Of a DNA stretch of 64,000 nucleotides, positions 8,899 to 17,833 are shown piece after piece. Position numbers and translations under genes: made by a program. The notes beneath the pieces are model-generated. The model ran no database searches. It was not told the origin of the DNA and was given only the letters and a program-made list of their open reading frames with translations. This stretch comes from Bacteroidales bacterium (GTDB lineage Bacteria > Bacteroidota > Bacteroidia > Bacteroidales > F082). Within the stretch, counting starts at the first letter, position 1. Each line of letters starts with the position of its first letter. Location of the stretch: positions 35,965 through 99,964 of the forward strand of contig JACFNF010000010.1 in the NCBI GenBank assembly GCA_019454985.1, in the 5' to 3' direction.

Positions 8899-10017
8899 AT
8901 GGATAAAAAGATCCTTCATATTGACGAAATTCTTTCCCTTTTTGCACAAGAGGCTCCTTTTCAGCTTCAGGAAAATTATGATAACAGTGGCCTGATTGTG
9001 GGCGACCGCCGATGGCAAACCGATAGCGCACTGCTCTCTGTGGATGTTACGGAAGATGTTGTGGATGAAGCAATACGGCTCAATACGAAACTCATCGTTG
9101 CGCATCATCCCATCATTTTCAAAGGACTGAAAAAACTCACTCCCGATGACGCTGTTTCGCGTGTGGTGATGAAAGCCATCCGGCATGATATTGCCATTAT
9201 TGCCGTACATACCAATTTAGACAATAGTTTTTCGGGTACTAATTTTATTTTGTCAAAAAAGCTTGGGCTGAACGGACTCACCATTCTTGACCCCAAAGAA
9301 GAAATACTGAAAAAGCTTGTGGTTTTCGTTCCAACTGCACATCTGACCGAGGTCAGACAAGCCATCTTTACGGCGGGTGGCGGACATATTGGTCAATATG
9401 ATTCCTGTAGTTTCAGCACTCCTGGAAAAGGTAGTTTTCGTGCCGGGGAAAATGCCAATCCTTTTGTTGGCGAAATTGGCAACCTTCACGAAGAAGAAGA
9501 ACAGCGTCTTGAAGTGATTGTGCCAAGCTTCAGGCTGAATGCGGTGATCAATGCCATGCTCAAGGCACATCCCTATGAAGAAGTGGCCTACGACCTTATT
9601 CCGCTCGACAATCGGTTCGACAGAGCCGGCTCCGGAATGATCGGCTCGTTGCCGGAGGCTATGGATGAACATGATTTTCTTGAAATGATTGCCGTGCGAT
9701 GTGATATTCCAGTATTGCGACATACCCACCTCAATGGGAAAAAGATTAAAAAAGTGGCTGTTTGTGGCGGCTCGGGAGCCTTCCTTTTGGGCGCAGCCAA
9801 AGCGGCCGGAGCCGATGCCTTTGTGACAGCCGACCTGAAGTATCACGATTTTCACGATGCCGATAATAAGCTTCTGTTTGTTGATGCCGGACATTATGAA
9901 ACTGAACAATTTACGAAAGAATGGATGGCTGATAAAATAAAGAAAAAAAATCCTAATTTTGCAGTCCGCTTTTCGGAGGTAAATACCAATCCGATCAGTT
10001 ATTTTCTCAAATCGTAA
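8899..10017 (+). CDS. DUF34/NIF3 family protein (GTP cyclohydrolase 1 type 2 homologue)
   Basis: The protein has the two-part NIF3/DUF34 metal-binding fold. The N-terminal half carries VAHHPIIFKGLK and HTNLD, which supply metal ligands. The C-terminal half carries DAFVTADLKYHDFHDA and DAGHYETE, with the remaining His, Asp and Glu ligands. A domain of about 100 residues is inserted between them (about 135-240), as in the longer bacterial members. It forms toroidal hexamers in characterised relatives. The physiological role is unsettled, and the annotation as a GTP cyclohydrolase is not well supported for the family. At 372 residues it is of the long type. The zinc-ribbon gene follows after 10 nt, a pairing that suggests a shared operon. 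Confidence 0.9.
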   Translation: MDKKILHIDEILSLFAQEAPFQLQENYDNSGLIVGDRRWQTDSALLSVDVTEDVVDEAIRLNTKLIVAHHPIIFKGLKKLTPDDAVSRVVMKAIRHDIAIIAVHTNLDNSFSGTNFILSKKLGLNGLTILDPKEEILKKLVVFVPTAHLTEVRQAIFTAGGGHIGQYDSCSFSTPGKGSFRAGENANPFVGEIGNLHEEEEQRLEVIVPSFRLNAVINAMLKAHPYEEVAYDLIPLDNRFDRAGSGMIGSLPEAMDEHDFLEMIAVRCDIPVLRHTHLNGKKIKKVAVCGGSGAFLLGAAKAAGADAFVTADLKYHDFHDADNKLLFVDAGHYETEQFTKEWMADKIKKKNPNFAVRFSEVNTNPISYFLKS

Positions 10018-10027
10018 ATTTGAAACC

Positions 10028-10825
10028 ATGTCGAAAGAAGATCAGGTAGAAAACATGAACCCGGGCGCAATGGCCGCCGACGAACCGGTAGAAGTAACCA
10101 TAGAACGTAAACTTGTTGCTTTGTACACCTTGCAGCAGATTCATTCTCAGATAGATAAAATTCGAATCATCAGAGGCGAGCTTCCTCTTGAAGTGCAGGA
10201 TCTTGAAGATGAAATTGCCGGCCTTGAAACCAGAATCGAAAATTACGAGAATGAAACCAATGCCCTTCAGCAGGGAATAGCCGAGAAAAAGCTCGCTATC
10301 AAAGATAGCCAGACACTTATCAAACGTTATGAAGAACAACTGCTGAATGTGCGAAACAATCGCGAATATGACGCCCTGTCAAAAGAAGTCGAGTTTCAGA
10401 ATCTCGAAATCCAGCTAGCTGAAAAACGCATCCGCGAGTTTACTGCCAAGATCGAAGAATATCAAAAAGAAATTGAAACGGCAAAAAGCGTTCTTAGCGA
10501 AAGAGTGAGCGATCTTGAAGTAAAAAAATCGGAATTAAGCTCCATCGTAGAAGAAACTGAGAAAGAAGAAGAAGAATTGGTAAACAAAGCTAAAGAAAGC
10601 GAGAGCCAGATTGAAGAACGTCTGGTGATGGCATACAAACGTATTCGTCAGAGTGCCCGCAACGGCCTTGCTGTGGTTCAGGTGGAACGTGATGCTTGCG
10701 GCGGCTGTTTCAATAAAATTCCGCCCCAGCACCAGCTCGATATCCGGATGCATAAAAAGGTAATCGTTTGCGAATATTGTGGCCGTATTTTAGTTGATAA
10801 AGATATTGCGGCAAGGTATAAATAA
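10028..10825 (+). CDS. Coiled-coil C4-type zinc-ribbon protein (DUF164/CdsZ-like)
   Basis: Residues 25-210 are almost entirely charged heptad-like sequence and should form a long antiparallel coiled coil. The C-terminus is a zinc ribbon with ligands C224, C227, C248 and C251. This arrangement (coiled coil followed by a C4 ribbon, 265 residues) is that of the DUF164/CdsZ family, suggested to bind nucleic acid. The gene lies 10 nt after the DUF34 gene, a conserved-looking pair. A strong hairpin at 10852-10876 follows. The function is unknown. Confidence 0.85.
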   Translation: MSKEDQVENMNPGAMAADEPVEVTIERKLVALYTLQQIHSQIDKIRIIRGELPLEVQDLEDEIAGLETRIENYENETNALQQGIAEKKLAIKDSQTLIKRYEEQLLNVRNNREYDALSKEVEFQNLEIQLAEKRIREFTAKIEEYQKEIETAKSVLSERVSDLEVKKSELSSIVEETEKEEEELVNKAKESESQIEERLVMAYKRIRQSARNGLAVVQVERDACGGCFNKIPPQHQLDIRMHKKVIVCEYCGRILVDKDIAARYK

Positions 10826-10851
10826 CCGCAAAGCATCATTGAAGCTGATTC

Positions 10852-10876
10852 AAAAAGGGGGCAATGCTCCCTTTTT
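10852..10876 (+). terminator. Hairpin terminator after the zinc-ribbon gene
   Basis: An 11-bp stem (AAAAAGGGGGC paired with GCTCCCTTTTT, one G-T wobble) with a 3-nt loop ends in a T run. It lies 27 nt past the zinc-ribbon stop and 15 nt before the TPR gene start. It may only attenuate read-through into that gene, because no exact promoter motif is seen between them. Confidence 0.6.
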
Positions 10877-10890
10877 GTATTTTTACAGGC

Positions 10891-12387
10891 ATGAAGAAGG
10901 TCTTTTTTCTGGCAATTTTTCTTTTGACAAGCCTTATTGCCAAGTCGGTCACCCTCGTATTCACCGAAGAAGCTGAAAACGCCTACCGGGCTGCATTGGC
11001 GTTAGATCAGCCGGCAATGGAGAAATGGTTAGACCTCGATCGGACTCGTCACCCGGGAAACCAGATAGATTTAGTCATTCGGAATTATTTCGATTTTTTT
11101 CTGGCTTTCATCAAAGAAGAAAAAGATCTGGGCGCTCGCTTTCAGGAAAAAAGGGAATCACGACTGATCATACTGAATCGAGTGAACGATAATAATCCGT
11201 TAAAAAAATGGGCCATAGCCACGATTTATTTGCAGTCGGCTGCCGTCCGTACAAAATTTGATGAGCCGTACAGCGCTGCACTTGAACTCCGGAAAGCCTT
11301 TCTGTTACTTCAGGAAAATGAAAAGCAGTTTCCACATTACGATATGGGGAAAGCCTCGCTTGGCTTGCTTTATGTTTTGATTGGGAGCATTCCACCGCAA
11401 TACCAATGGGTGGTCAGGCTTGCCTCAATGCATGGAAATATCCCCGAGGGGAAAAAGATGTTGTACGAGATCGTTCGTTCTGATCCGGTGCACAAACCAA
11501 GCATCTTTCGCGATGAGGCATTGTTTTTTTTGTCTTTTATCGAAACGAACCTGAACCCTGACAAAGATGGCATAAAACAGTTGTTGGCCGAATTTGGCGA
11601 CGACGATCTTCGTCATCCGCTCCTGCTTTATGCGAAAGCCAATATGGAGTTGCGCTCAGGACAAAACGATGCTGCGTTGCAAACCCTACGGAAGAGTCAG
11701 GGAGTTCAGAATTGCGGGTTAATTGATTATCTGCTTTTTATGCAGGGCGAAGCGCTTTTACGTAAATTGGATTTTCATGCCGATTCATTCTATAACGCTT
11801 TTATTCAACGATTTAAAGGGGTGAATTATGTGATTGATGCCTGGCGAAAAAGAGCCTGGATTTCCGCCTTGAAAGGCGATGTTCAGGGATGGAATGATAA
11901 TATGCAATCGCTTCGGCAAACCGGCTTTCAGGCTCAAAACGAATCAGACAAACAAGCCTTGCGTGAGGCTTCGGGGCATCGTATGCCAAATATCCACCTG
12001 CTTAAAGCCCGGCTGCTTTTTGACGGGGGATATTATCAACAGGTCGAACAATTATTAAGGGAAGGCGCTAAACAGCTCCCTGATTGGAATACCGGCGATC
12101 AGTTAGAATATTTTTATCGCGTCGGGCGGGTACAGCAAGCATTAAATCAGCGCGAAGAAGCGCTGCACTACTATGCTTTGACTTACGCAAAAGGACATAA
12201 CGACAAAACTTATTTTGCAGCCAATGCGCTGCTGCTGTCAGGCGAAATATATGAAAACGAAGGCGATTTTCAACAAGCCGAAGAGATGTATAAAAAATGC
12301 CTTCAACTCAAACCTGATGAATACCGACTTGGGATTCATGCCCGAGCAAAAGCCGGCCTGAATCGCATATCAAATGTGAACAAATAA
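10891..12387 (+). CDS. Exported TPR-repeat protein of unknown function
   Basis: The protein begins with a signal peptide (MKKVFFLAIFLLTSLIAKS) and is otherwise soluble and helical. C-terminal TPR units are clear at about 395-490, including LGRVQQAL-like and GDFQQAEEMYKKCLQL segments. Weaker helical repeats cover the middle. It probably acts in the periplasm or at the outer membrane as a scaffold. I use the ATG at 10891, because the open frame's earlier ATG at 10864 lies inside the terminator hairpin and would bury the signal peptide behind nine extra residues. A perfect bidirectional terminator follows 2 nt after the stop. No specific partner is evident. Confidence 0.75.
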   Translation: MKKVFFLAIFLLTSLIAKSVTLVFTEEAENAYRAALALDQPAMEKWLDLDRTRHPGNQIDLVIRNYFDFFLAFIKEEKDLGARFQEKRESRLIILNRVNDNNPLKKWAIATIYLQSAAVRTKFDEPYSAALELRKAFLLLQENEKQFPHYDMGKASLGLLYVLIGSIPPQYQWVVRLASMHGNIPEGKKMLYEIVRSDPVHKPSIFRDEALFFLSFIETNLNPDKDGIKQLLAEFGDDDLRHPLLLYAKANMELRSGQNDAALQTLRKSQGVQNCGLIDYLLFMQGEALLRKLDFHADSFYNAFIQRFKGVNYVIDAWRKRAWISALKGDVQGWNDNMQSLRQTGFQAQNESDKQALREASGHRMPNIHLLKARLLFDGGYYQQVEQLLREGAKQLPDWNTGDQLEYFYRVGRVQQALNQREEALHYYALTYAKGHNDKTYFAANALLLSGEIYENEGDFQQAEEMYKKCLQLKPDEYRLGIHARAKAGLNRISNVNK

Positions 12388-12388
12388 A

Positions 12389-12417
12389 AATAGCCTGCCT
12401 TGTTCCGGCAGGCTATT
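12389..12417. terminator. Bidirectional hairpin terminator between convergent genes
   Basis: An 11-bp perfect stem (AATAGCCTGCC paired with GGCAGGCTATT) with a 7-nt loop lies between the TPR gene and the convergent FadL-like gene. It probably serves both strands. Confidence 0.8.
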
Positions 12418-12434
12418 CTTCGATAACAAAAAAA

Positions 12435-13862
12435 CTAAAAACGGAATCGTGTACTCAACACGAACTGATTTGTCTTTTGTGTTTGTGTTGCGGGATTCGT
12501 GGAATAGTTTTCTGAAGTATAAAGATAATAGTCTTGTTTCATAATTCCATGAACATAGGCCAGGTCAATGCTGAAACTGCGTTCGTTATAGCCTAAGCCG
12601 AAGCTCGTGAAGCTGCGTTTTCCGTCGTTTAACTCATGAGCATAAGGACTGCCATAAAGGGCATAACCACCACGAAAGCTATAGGGTCCAACACGCCATT
12701 CTGTCCCAAACCGAAGGTTATGTGTTGCGGTATAAAAATCCCGGATGTTTTGATTTTCGTTTCGGAAAGTATAATCCGGCGCCCTAAGCCGCATAGTACT
12801 GTAATCGGCATATTCGTAGTCGGCGCTGACGAGACCATATTTTCCGAAAACGAAGGCAAGGCTCCCGATGGCACGCAGCGGTGTACTGAGATCGTAATAA
12901 TATTCGCCGGTTGGGGAGCTTTTGGCATTGTAGTCAGGTTCTAAATATGCTTCGGTTTTGGTGCTCCACACATCATGTAACTCCGAAAAATAGGTCGGTG
13001 TGTGAAATGCAGCTCCCACGCGAATCCAGTCGGCAGGCCTAACGATGGCCCCTAATTTCAGGTTAATTCCGGCTCCCCTTGTTTCAAGTTTCTCAGTATA
13101 ACTCCATTCGTCAAAACCGATGTAGCGGTCGTTTACGTCTTTTTCGGTGTAGGTTGATTCACGGAAAAACCGGACGTAGGGGATGCCAAAGGTGGCGCCA
13201 AGATATACTTTGTCGTCGAAATTAGCGCCTGCGCTAAACACCCATTCATTGGTCGATCCCCAGGAGTTTACCGACTCATATTGGGTGATGTCGCCCTGTG
13301 GCACTGGACTGGTATAAACAAGGTTTCCGCTTGCGTCGCGCACAGTATCAATCAGATATACATACCAGGCCGGGTAAAGATCGTAAGGGAAATCATTTTC
13401 AATATTGGCCGGATTGGTGTTCCAATCGTTCTCACCCTGAATAAAATGGCGGTTATGAAAGGCGTTGGTACGATTCATGCCAAAGCCAAACTGGAAAAAT
13501 CGCCATGGACTTTCGGGGTTTCTGGGATTGGCTTTGTTTGTCATTACAAATCCCAAATTGGACAGCGAAAGATTCGAGCGCAAATCGTCGCCATAAGTTC
13601 CGTTATAAACCGATTCGGTTTTCGAACTCAGAAAGGTTGGGCTGAGCGAAAACTCGCTTCGACGATAAAGTCCAATTCCTGCCGGATTGATACTCAGGCT
13701 AGTAAAATCGGCGCCTATGGCTCCAAACGCCCCGCCCATAGCCATACTTCTGGCTGTGCCCTGAACGTAATTCTGCGAAAACCGGAGTGCATCGGTTTCG
13801 TTTTGCGACATCGCATTCACCGAAAGGGCGAGAGCAAAAAGGATTATACTTGCTTTTTTCAT
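12435..13862 (-). CDS. Outer-membrane beta-barrel protein, OmpP1/FadL-like
   Basis: The protein has a signal peptide (residues 1-19, ending AMSQ). It then carries the segment MGGAFGAIGADFTSLSINPA (about 41-60), typical of the N-terminal hatch of Bacteroidota FadL/OmpP1/TodX homologues. The remainder is rich in alternating aromatic and polar residues and ends in RFRF, as expected for a barrel whose last strand finishes in Phe. Family members admit hydrophobic compounds through the outer membrane; the substrate here is unknown. At 475 residues it fits the family. It is followed by an aromatic-rich lipoprotein gene on the same strand (88 nt upstream). Confidence 0.82.
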   Translation of the reverse strand: MKKASIILFALALSVNAMSQNETDALRFSQNYVQGTARSMAMGGAFGAIGADFTSLSINPAGIGLYRRSEFSLSPTFLSSKTESVYNGTYGDDLRSNLSLSNLGFVMTNKANPRNPESPWRFFQFGFGMNRTNAFHNRHFIQGENDWNTNPANIENDFPYDLYPAWYVYLIDTVRDASGNLVYTSPVPQGDITQYESVNSWGSTNEWVFSAGANFDDKVYLGATFGIPYVRFFRESTYTEKDVNDRYIGFDEWSYTEKLETRGAGINLKLGAIVRPADWIRVGAAFHTPTYFSELHDVWSTKTEAYLEPDYNAKSSPTGEYYYDLSTPLRAIGSLAFVFGKYGLVSADYEYADYSTMRLRAPDYTFRNENQNIRDFYTATHNLRFGTEWRVGPYSFRGGYALYGSPYAHELNDGKRSFTSFGLGYNERSFSIDLAYVHGIMKQDYYLYTSENYSTNPATQTQKTNQFVLSTRFRF

Positions 13863-13928
13863 TGTTTTACAGATAAATAGGTATAAAATATCTCGTTGTT
13901 CTGCGTAAAGTTGTAGAACAAATTCTAA

Positions 13929-13946
13929 ATTTCAAGTTGTTGAAAT
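13929..13946 (-). terminator. Weak hairpin downstream of the aromatic-rich lipoprotein gene
   Basis: 7-bp perfect arms (ATTTCAA/TTGAAAT) with a 4-nt loop start 4 nt past the stop of the lipoprotein gene on the minus strand. The following T-rich stretch is interrupted, so termination may be partial. A second 7-bp inverted repeat lies at 13896-13921. Confidence 0.35.
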
Positions 13947-13949
13947 GAA

Positions 13950-15371
13950 CTATCGGCGTCCGCCAGAAGAGTGACTGCCCGACGACGAGCCTCTGCTGCT
14001 GCCCGATGAACTGCTTCCCGAAGAAAAAGAGTTGCTTCCTGAGGAATATGAGCTGCTGCGCGAAGGGGTGTATGAACGGCTCTCGCTTGAGCTGCTGCGT
14101 GAAGGCGTCGAATAACTTCTGCTTTCGCTTGAACTGCTGCGCGAAGGCTGCGACACACTTTGGTTTCCCCTCAACCTTTGCGGCGATGATAACGGGCGCG
14201 CTCCCTCCCTGTTTGGGGTAACGGTTGTCCTGTTTTCGCCTGATGTTGAAGGACGCTGGCCTGTGCCCGGCCGTACATATTCGTTGCTGGAATTGGGTTG
14301 ACGGCTTGCCGGCGAGGAATATGACTTTGGACGTTCATAACGTTGCTCGCGGTTAGCTGGCCGTTGATATTTCTCGCGGTAATCGCCAATCTTTTGCTGT
14401 GTTGTCGGCCGGGAATAGGTGTTCCCACTTTGTACGCCCCGTTCCGGCATCGCTGGCCGGACAGCCTGATTGCGGCTGCCCCTTTCCGAACCTTGCTGTA
14501 TCACTCCGTTTTGGCCTGTGCCTGATGTGATAGCTGTATTGGCTCTGTCGCCACGTGGGGAGGCAAAGCTTGAGTTTTCGCCACCACTGCCTGACGGTCT
14601 CCCCGACGGCCCGGGGATAGTGGTTCCCGAACTGCGGTTTCCACGATGTCCATATAGTGTGGAAGGTTTGTAACGCGATGGATAATCATAAATCCCGCCA
14701 TAATAATAACCATCCCAGAAACCATGATAATACCCACTGTAATATCCACCCCATCCCCACGGGCGACCATAACCCCAGCCATAGCTCCATCCATAATACC
14801 AGGAGTTGCCCCAGAAAGGATCGTAACCCCATCCCCAATATGGATCATAACTGCCCCAATAAGGCGAATAACTGTAATAATAAGGCCATCCATAGTTAAA
14901 TCCAAACGACCAGCTATAGGGGTTGAATGGGGAATAGCCTACGGAGAAGCTGTTGTAGCAGTTGAAACAACCGGTGTTGAATCCATCGTAATAGCCAAAT
15001 GAAGTGCTAAAACCTGAGTTGAACCGGCGAAGTCGTTGCGCATATTCCGAATCATAATAGGTTTCGGTGGAGGAATATGAGGTGCCATCGGGCTCAACCA
15101 CTGTTTCGGTAGTGGAATAAACGGCTTGAGGCTTCTCGTCCACCGAAACTACTGCTTGAGGTTCTTGTGAATAAACCTGATACTCATGAGAACTGTTACT
15201 GCTTGCAGCGGTTGTGGTTTGCTGCTCTGCCGGCGAGGCAGCAACAAGTACTCTTTCTTTGTTTGGGGCATATTTCTTCGAATAATAAGCATCATCCTGC
15301 ACATAAGAACCGGTTGAACAGGCAGACACGATGAGAAATAGCACCATGAAAAGCGTGATGTTGGTTTTCAT
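13950..15371 (-). CDS. Aromatic/Gly-rich and Ser-rich lipoprotein of unknown function
   Basis: An SPII signal with lipobox VSAC puts the lipidated Cys at residue 18. After a linker and a YDSEYAQRLRRFN segment (about 107-119), residues 120-235 are extremely rich in Tyr, Trp, Gly and Phe (for example YYGWSYGWGYG). The C-terminal half is basic and low complexity (Arg, Pro, Gln, Ser). It ends in a Ser-rich tail (about 400-473) containing the repeated unit SRSSSSESRSY. No enzymatic motif is seen. The composition suggests a surface or matrix-type structural protein. Proteins of this composition recur in Bacteroidota without a known role. A second aromatic-rich secreted protein lies at 38009-39511. 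Confidence 0.7.
   Translation of the reverse strand: MKTNITLFMVLFLIVSACSTGSYVQDDAYYSKKYAPNKERVLVAASPAEQQTTTAASSNSSHEYQVYSQEPQAVVSVDEKPQAVYSTTETVVEPDGTSYSSTETYYDSEYAQRLRRFNSGFSTSFGYYDGFNTGCFNCYNSFSVGYSPFNPYSWSFGFNYGWPYYYSYSPYWGSYDPYWGWGYDPFWGNSWYYGWSYGWGYGRPWGWGGYYSGYYHGFWDGYYYGGIYDYPSRYKPSTLYGHRGNRSSGTTIPGPSGRPSGSGGENSSFASPRGDRANTAITSGTGQNGVIQQGSERGSRNQAVRPAMPERGVQSGNTYSRPTTQQKIGDYREKYQRPANREQRYERPKSYSSPASRQPNSSNEYVRPGTGQRPSTSGENRTTVTPNREGARPLSSPQRLRGNQSVSQPSRSSSSESRSYSTPSRSSSSESRSYTPSRSSSYSSGSNSFSSGSSSSGSSRGSSSGSHSSGGRR
14050..14157 (-). repeat. Imperfect 39-42 nt tandem repeat in the Ser-rich tail
   Basis: On the plus strand, units beginning GAGCTGCTGCG at 14050 and 14089, and GAACTGCTGCG at 14131, recur at 39- and 42-nt spacing. 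They encode SRSSSSESRSY-type units of the lipoprotein tail. The units have diverged mostly at third codon positions. Confidence 0.7.
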
Positions 15372-15396
15372 TTTGGGTTCTCCTATATTATTTATA

Positions 15397-15426
15397 CTTG
15401 ATTTCCATCCGTTTTTTCTATTTTTG
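15397..15426 (+). promoter_or_regulatory. Putative promoter for proS
   Basis: A -7 element TATTTTTG (15419-15426) matches TAnnTTTG, with CTTG at 15397-15400 as a near -33 element 18 nt upstream. The start codon of proS follows about 50 nt downstream. Confidence 0.6.
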
Positions 15427-15476
15427 CAGCTCTGAAAAATCTATTGTAAAAGTACAAATATTATACCACAAATTAG

Positions 15477-16949
15477 ATGGCAAAAGATTTAAGCACACGG
15501 GAAGAAAATTATTCCCAGTGGTACACTGACATTGTTACGAAAGCCGATCTGGCCGAAAATTCAGCCGTTAGAGGGTGTATGGTCATCAAACCTTATGGTT
15601 ATGCCATTTGGGAACGCATGCAGGCCGAACTCGATAAGATGTTTAAAGATACGGGGCATCAGAATGCCTACTTTCCTTTGTTTATCCCCAAATCGTTCTT
15701 CAGCAAAGAGGCCAGTCATGTGGAAGGTTTTGCCAAAGAGTGTGCCGTTGTTACCCATTACCGTTTGAAAAATGATAAAAATGGTAAAGGAATCGTTGTG
15801 GACGAAGCCGCACGGCTCGAAGAAGAACTTATCGTAAGGCCAACCAGCGAAACCATCATCTGGGATACCTATCGCAACTGGATTCAGTCGTATCGCGATC
15901 TGCCTTTGCTTATCAACCAATGGGCCAATGTGGTACGCTGGGAGATGCGGACGCGTTTGTTTTTGCGTACCGCCGAGTTTCTCTGGCAGGAAGGCCATAC
16001 CGCCCACGCCACTCGCGAAGAGGCTGTGGCCGAAGCCGAACAAATGCTGCGCGTTTATGCTGCTTTTGCCGAAGAATGGATGGCCATTCCCGTGCTGCGC
16101 GGCGTGAAATCGGCCAACGAACGTTTTGCCGGCGCAGTGGAAACTTATTGCATCGAAGCGCTAATGCAGGATGGAAAGGCGCTTCAGGCTGGAACATCTC
16201 ACTTCCTGGGACAGAATTTTGCTAAAGCTTTTGATGTGCAGTTTCTGAGCAAAGAAAACAAACTCGAATATGTGTGGGCCACATCATGGGGCGTTTCTAC
16301 CCGACTGATGGGTGCGTTAGTGATGACACATTCCGACGACAACGGCTTAGTATTGCCTCCAAAACTGGCTCCCATTCAGGTGGTGATCGTGCCAATCTAC
16401 AGGAATGAGGAACAGTATCAAGCTATATGCGACAAAGGACGCGAGATCAAACAAATGCTCGAAAAGGCCGGTATTCGGGTGAAGCTCGACGATCGCGACA
16501 CGCAGAAACCAGGTTTCAAATTTAATGAATGGGAGTTTAAAGGAGTTCCGGTGCGCTTAGCCATTGGTCCGCGCGACCTCGAAAATAGCACTGTTGAAGT
16601 AGCCCGCCGCGATACCCTTGAAAAGGAAGTGTTGCAAATGCAGGATATTGACCAGAAAGTGACGCATCTGCTCAGCCAGATTCAACAAAATCTGTTCCAG
16701 AAAGCTTTGGATTTCCGAAATTCGAATACCTTTAAAGTGGATAGCTGGGAGGAGTTTAAAGCAAAAATTGAAGAAGGGGGATTCATTGAAGCACATTGGG
16801 ACGGAAGCCCTGAAACCGAGCAGGCCATCAAAGAAGAAACCAAAGCTACCATCAGGCTCATCCCCTTAGATGGACAGATGGAAGAAGGACACTGTGTGTA
16901 TTCGGGAAAACCATCCAAACAAAGAGTCGTCTTCGCCAGAGCCTATTAA
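15477..16949 (+). CDS. proS: Prolyl-tRNA synthetase, eukaryote/archaea-like type
   Basis: ProRS charges tRNA-Pro with proline. The class II core shows motif 1-type sequence at about 30-60, motif 2 in the segment [20 protein letters not shown] (about 147-166) and motif 3 in [13 protein letters not shown] (about 270-282). The 490-residue form lacks the large YbaK-like editing insertion of E. coli ProRS. It ends in VVFARAY, a C-terminal Tyr as in the archaeal/eukaryotic-type enzymes. That type is common in Bacteroidota. The anticodon-binding domain covers about 300-400. It is a single-gene unit with its own promoter and a strong terminator. Confidence 0.96.
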   Translation: MAKDLSTREENYSQWYTDIVTKADLAENSAVRGCMVIKPYGYAIWERMQAELDKMFKDTGHQNAYFPLFIPKSFFSKEASHVEGFAKECAVVTHYRLKNDKNGKGIVVDEAARLEEELIVRPTSETIIWDTYRNWIQSYRDLPLLINQWANVVRWEMRTRLFLRTAEFLWQEGHTAHATREEAVAEAEQMLRVYAAFAEEWMAIPVLRGVKSANERFAGAVETYCIEALMQDGKALQAGTSHFLGQNFAKAFDVQFLSKENKLEYVWATSWGVSTRLMGALVMTHSDDNGLVLPPKLAPIQVVIVPIYRNEEQYQAICDKGREIKQMLEKAGIRVKLDDRDTQKPGFKFNEWEFKGVPVRLAIGPRDLENSTVEVARRDTLEKEVLQMQDIDQKVTHLLSQIQQNLFQKALDFRNSNTFKVDSWEEFKAKIEEGGFIEAHWDGSPETEQAIKEETKATIRLIPLDGQMEEGHCVYSGKPSKQRVVFARAY

Positions 16950-16975
16950 CCATTCAAGGAATGAAATGAAATTGA

Positions 16976-17007
16976 ACGGCCGGTCGGCCAAAAGACCGGC
17001 CGTTTTT
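16976..17007. terminator. Bidirectional hairpin terminator after proS
   Basis: A 10-bp perfect GC-rich stem (ACGGCCGGTC/GACCGGCCGT) with an 8-nt loop is followed by five Ts on the plus strand. The T run overlaps the stop codon of the convergent GIN-domain lipoprotein gene. Confidence 0.85.
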
Positions 17008-17827
17008 AATTGCCGAGATAAAGCAGTTTGCCGTTGCCGGTGCCGCTAAGCTGAACAATATCAGGTTTGGGCGCATAATAATACACATTTCCATTGCCGT
17101 TGATTTTTGCCTCAAGGCTGTTGTTTACCCTTACCCAACAATGGTTGTCGGAGCGGTTTTCGAGGAAACTGAAGTCGGTTTGAAGATTTCGGGCGTCAAT
17201 TGGGCCATAACTGGCCTGATAGATATAATTGATTTTTGAGTCGCCCTTGGCAAATAACTCGGCGGTACCGTAATGGAAATTCAGCGACGACCACTTCAGT
17301 CCCTCCACCCATAGTGAAATTGTGCCGGAACCTTCGTATATGTTGATCATCAAGGTATCGGTATCAATTGGATCCTTAAACTTCATACTGCCGTTCGAAC
17401 GGTACTCAATATTTGCCAGGGTATCAAAGTAGAGATCGAGCTTTTTGAGCCCTTTGCACAGACTCTCATTGTTGATTATGAGTCGTTTGTATGAATGGGT
17501 CGGAGTGTAAATCGTATCCCCACCAATAATTAAGGTATCATTTGCAAATTCCTGTACATATTTTTCAAAGGAAAAAGCAACTTGGTCAATCACATTTTCG
17601 CCGGCCTCAAAGACTACTTTGCAAGAATCTGGCGAACTCGCTTTATGAAAAACAACATCCACATCTGCGGTTAACAGCAATGCCTGAAAAGATTCGAGTG
17701 ATATTTCTTTTTGCACAGTTTTACCTACGGGTTGAAACCAGTCGAAAGCTCCCTTTTTACAGGCGCTCATTGTGGTGAATAGGCTGAAAAACAGCAGTAA
17801 GATAAGATGACGAATTGCTCTGTTCAT
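17006..17827 (-). CDS. GIN-domain (DUF2807-like) lipoprotein
   Basis: An SPII signal has a lipobox ending MSAC (lipidated C23). The mature part is beta-rich and contains the repeated short-strand pattern of the GIN/DUF2807 fold. Asn-Gly turns (NGNGNVYYY and GTGNGKLLY) close the right-handed beta-helix at about 240-271. Such domains are predicted to be periplasmic or surface-exposed; an adhesin role is only a family label. It begins 6 nt after the PagL-like gene, so the two should be one transcript. The C-terminus overlaps the terminator shared with proS. Confidence 0.78.
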   Translation of the reverse strand: MNRAIRHLILLLFFSLFTTMSACKKGAFDWFQPVGKTVQKEISLESFQALLLTADVDVVFHKASSPDSCKVVFEAGENVIDQVAFSFEKYVQEFANDTLIIGGDTIYTPTHSYKRLIINNESLCKGLKKLDLYFDTLANIEYRSNGSMKFKDPIDTDTLMINIYEGSGTISLWVEGLKWSSLNFHYGTAELFAKGDSKINYIYQASYGPIDARNLQTDFSFLENRSDNHCWVRVNNSLEAKINGNGNVYYYAPKPDIVQLSGTGNGKLLYLGN

Positions 17828-17833
17828 TTTTCG

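Noticed and set aside
14660..14910. Repeated CCATAACC-like strings suggesting a CRISPR or satellite array
   Set aside because: They are codons for the Tyr/Trp/Gly-rich core of a lipoprotein, with irregular spacing and no constant repeat or spacer pattern.
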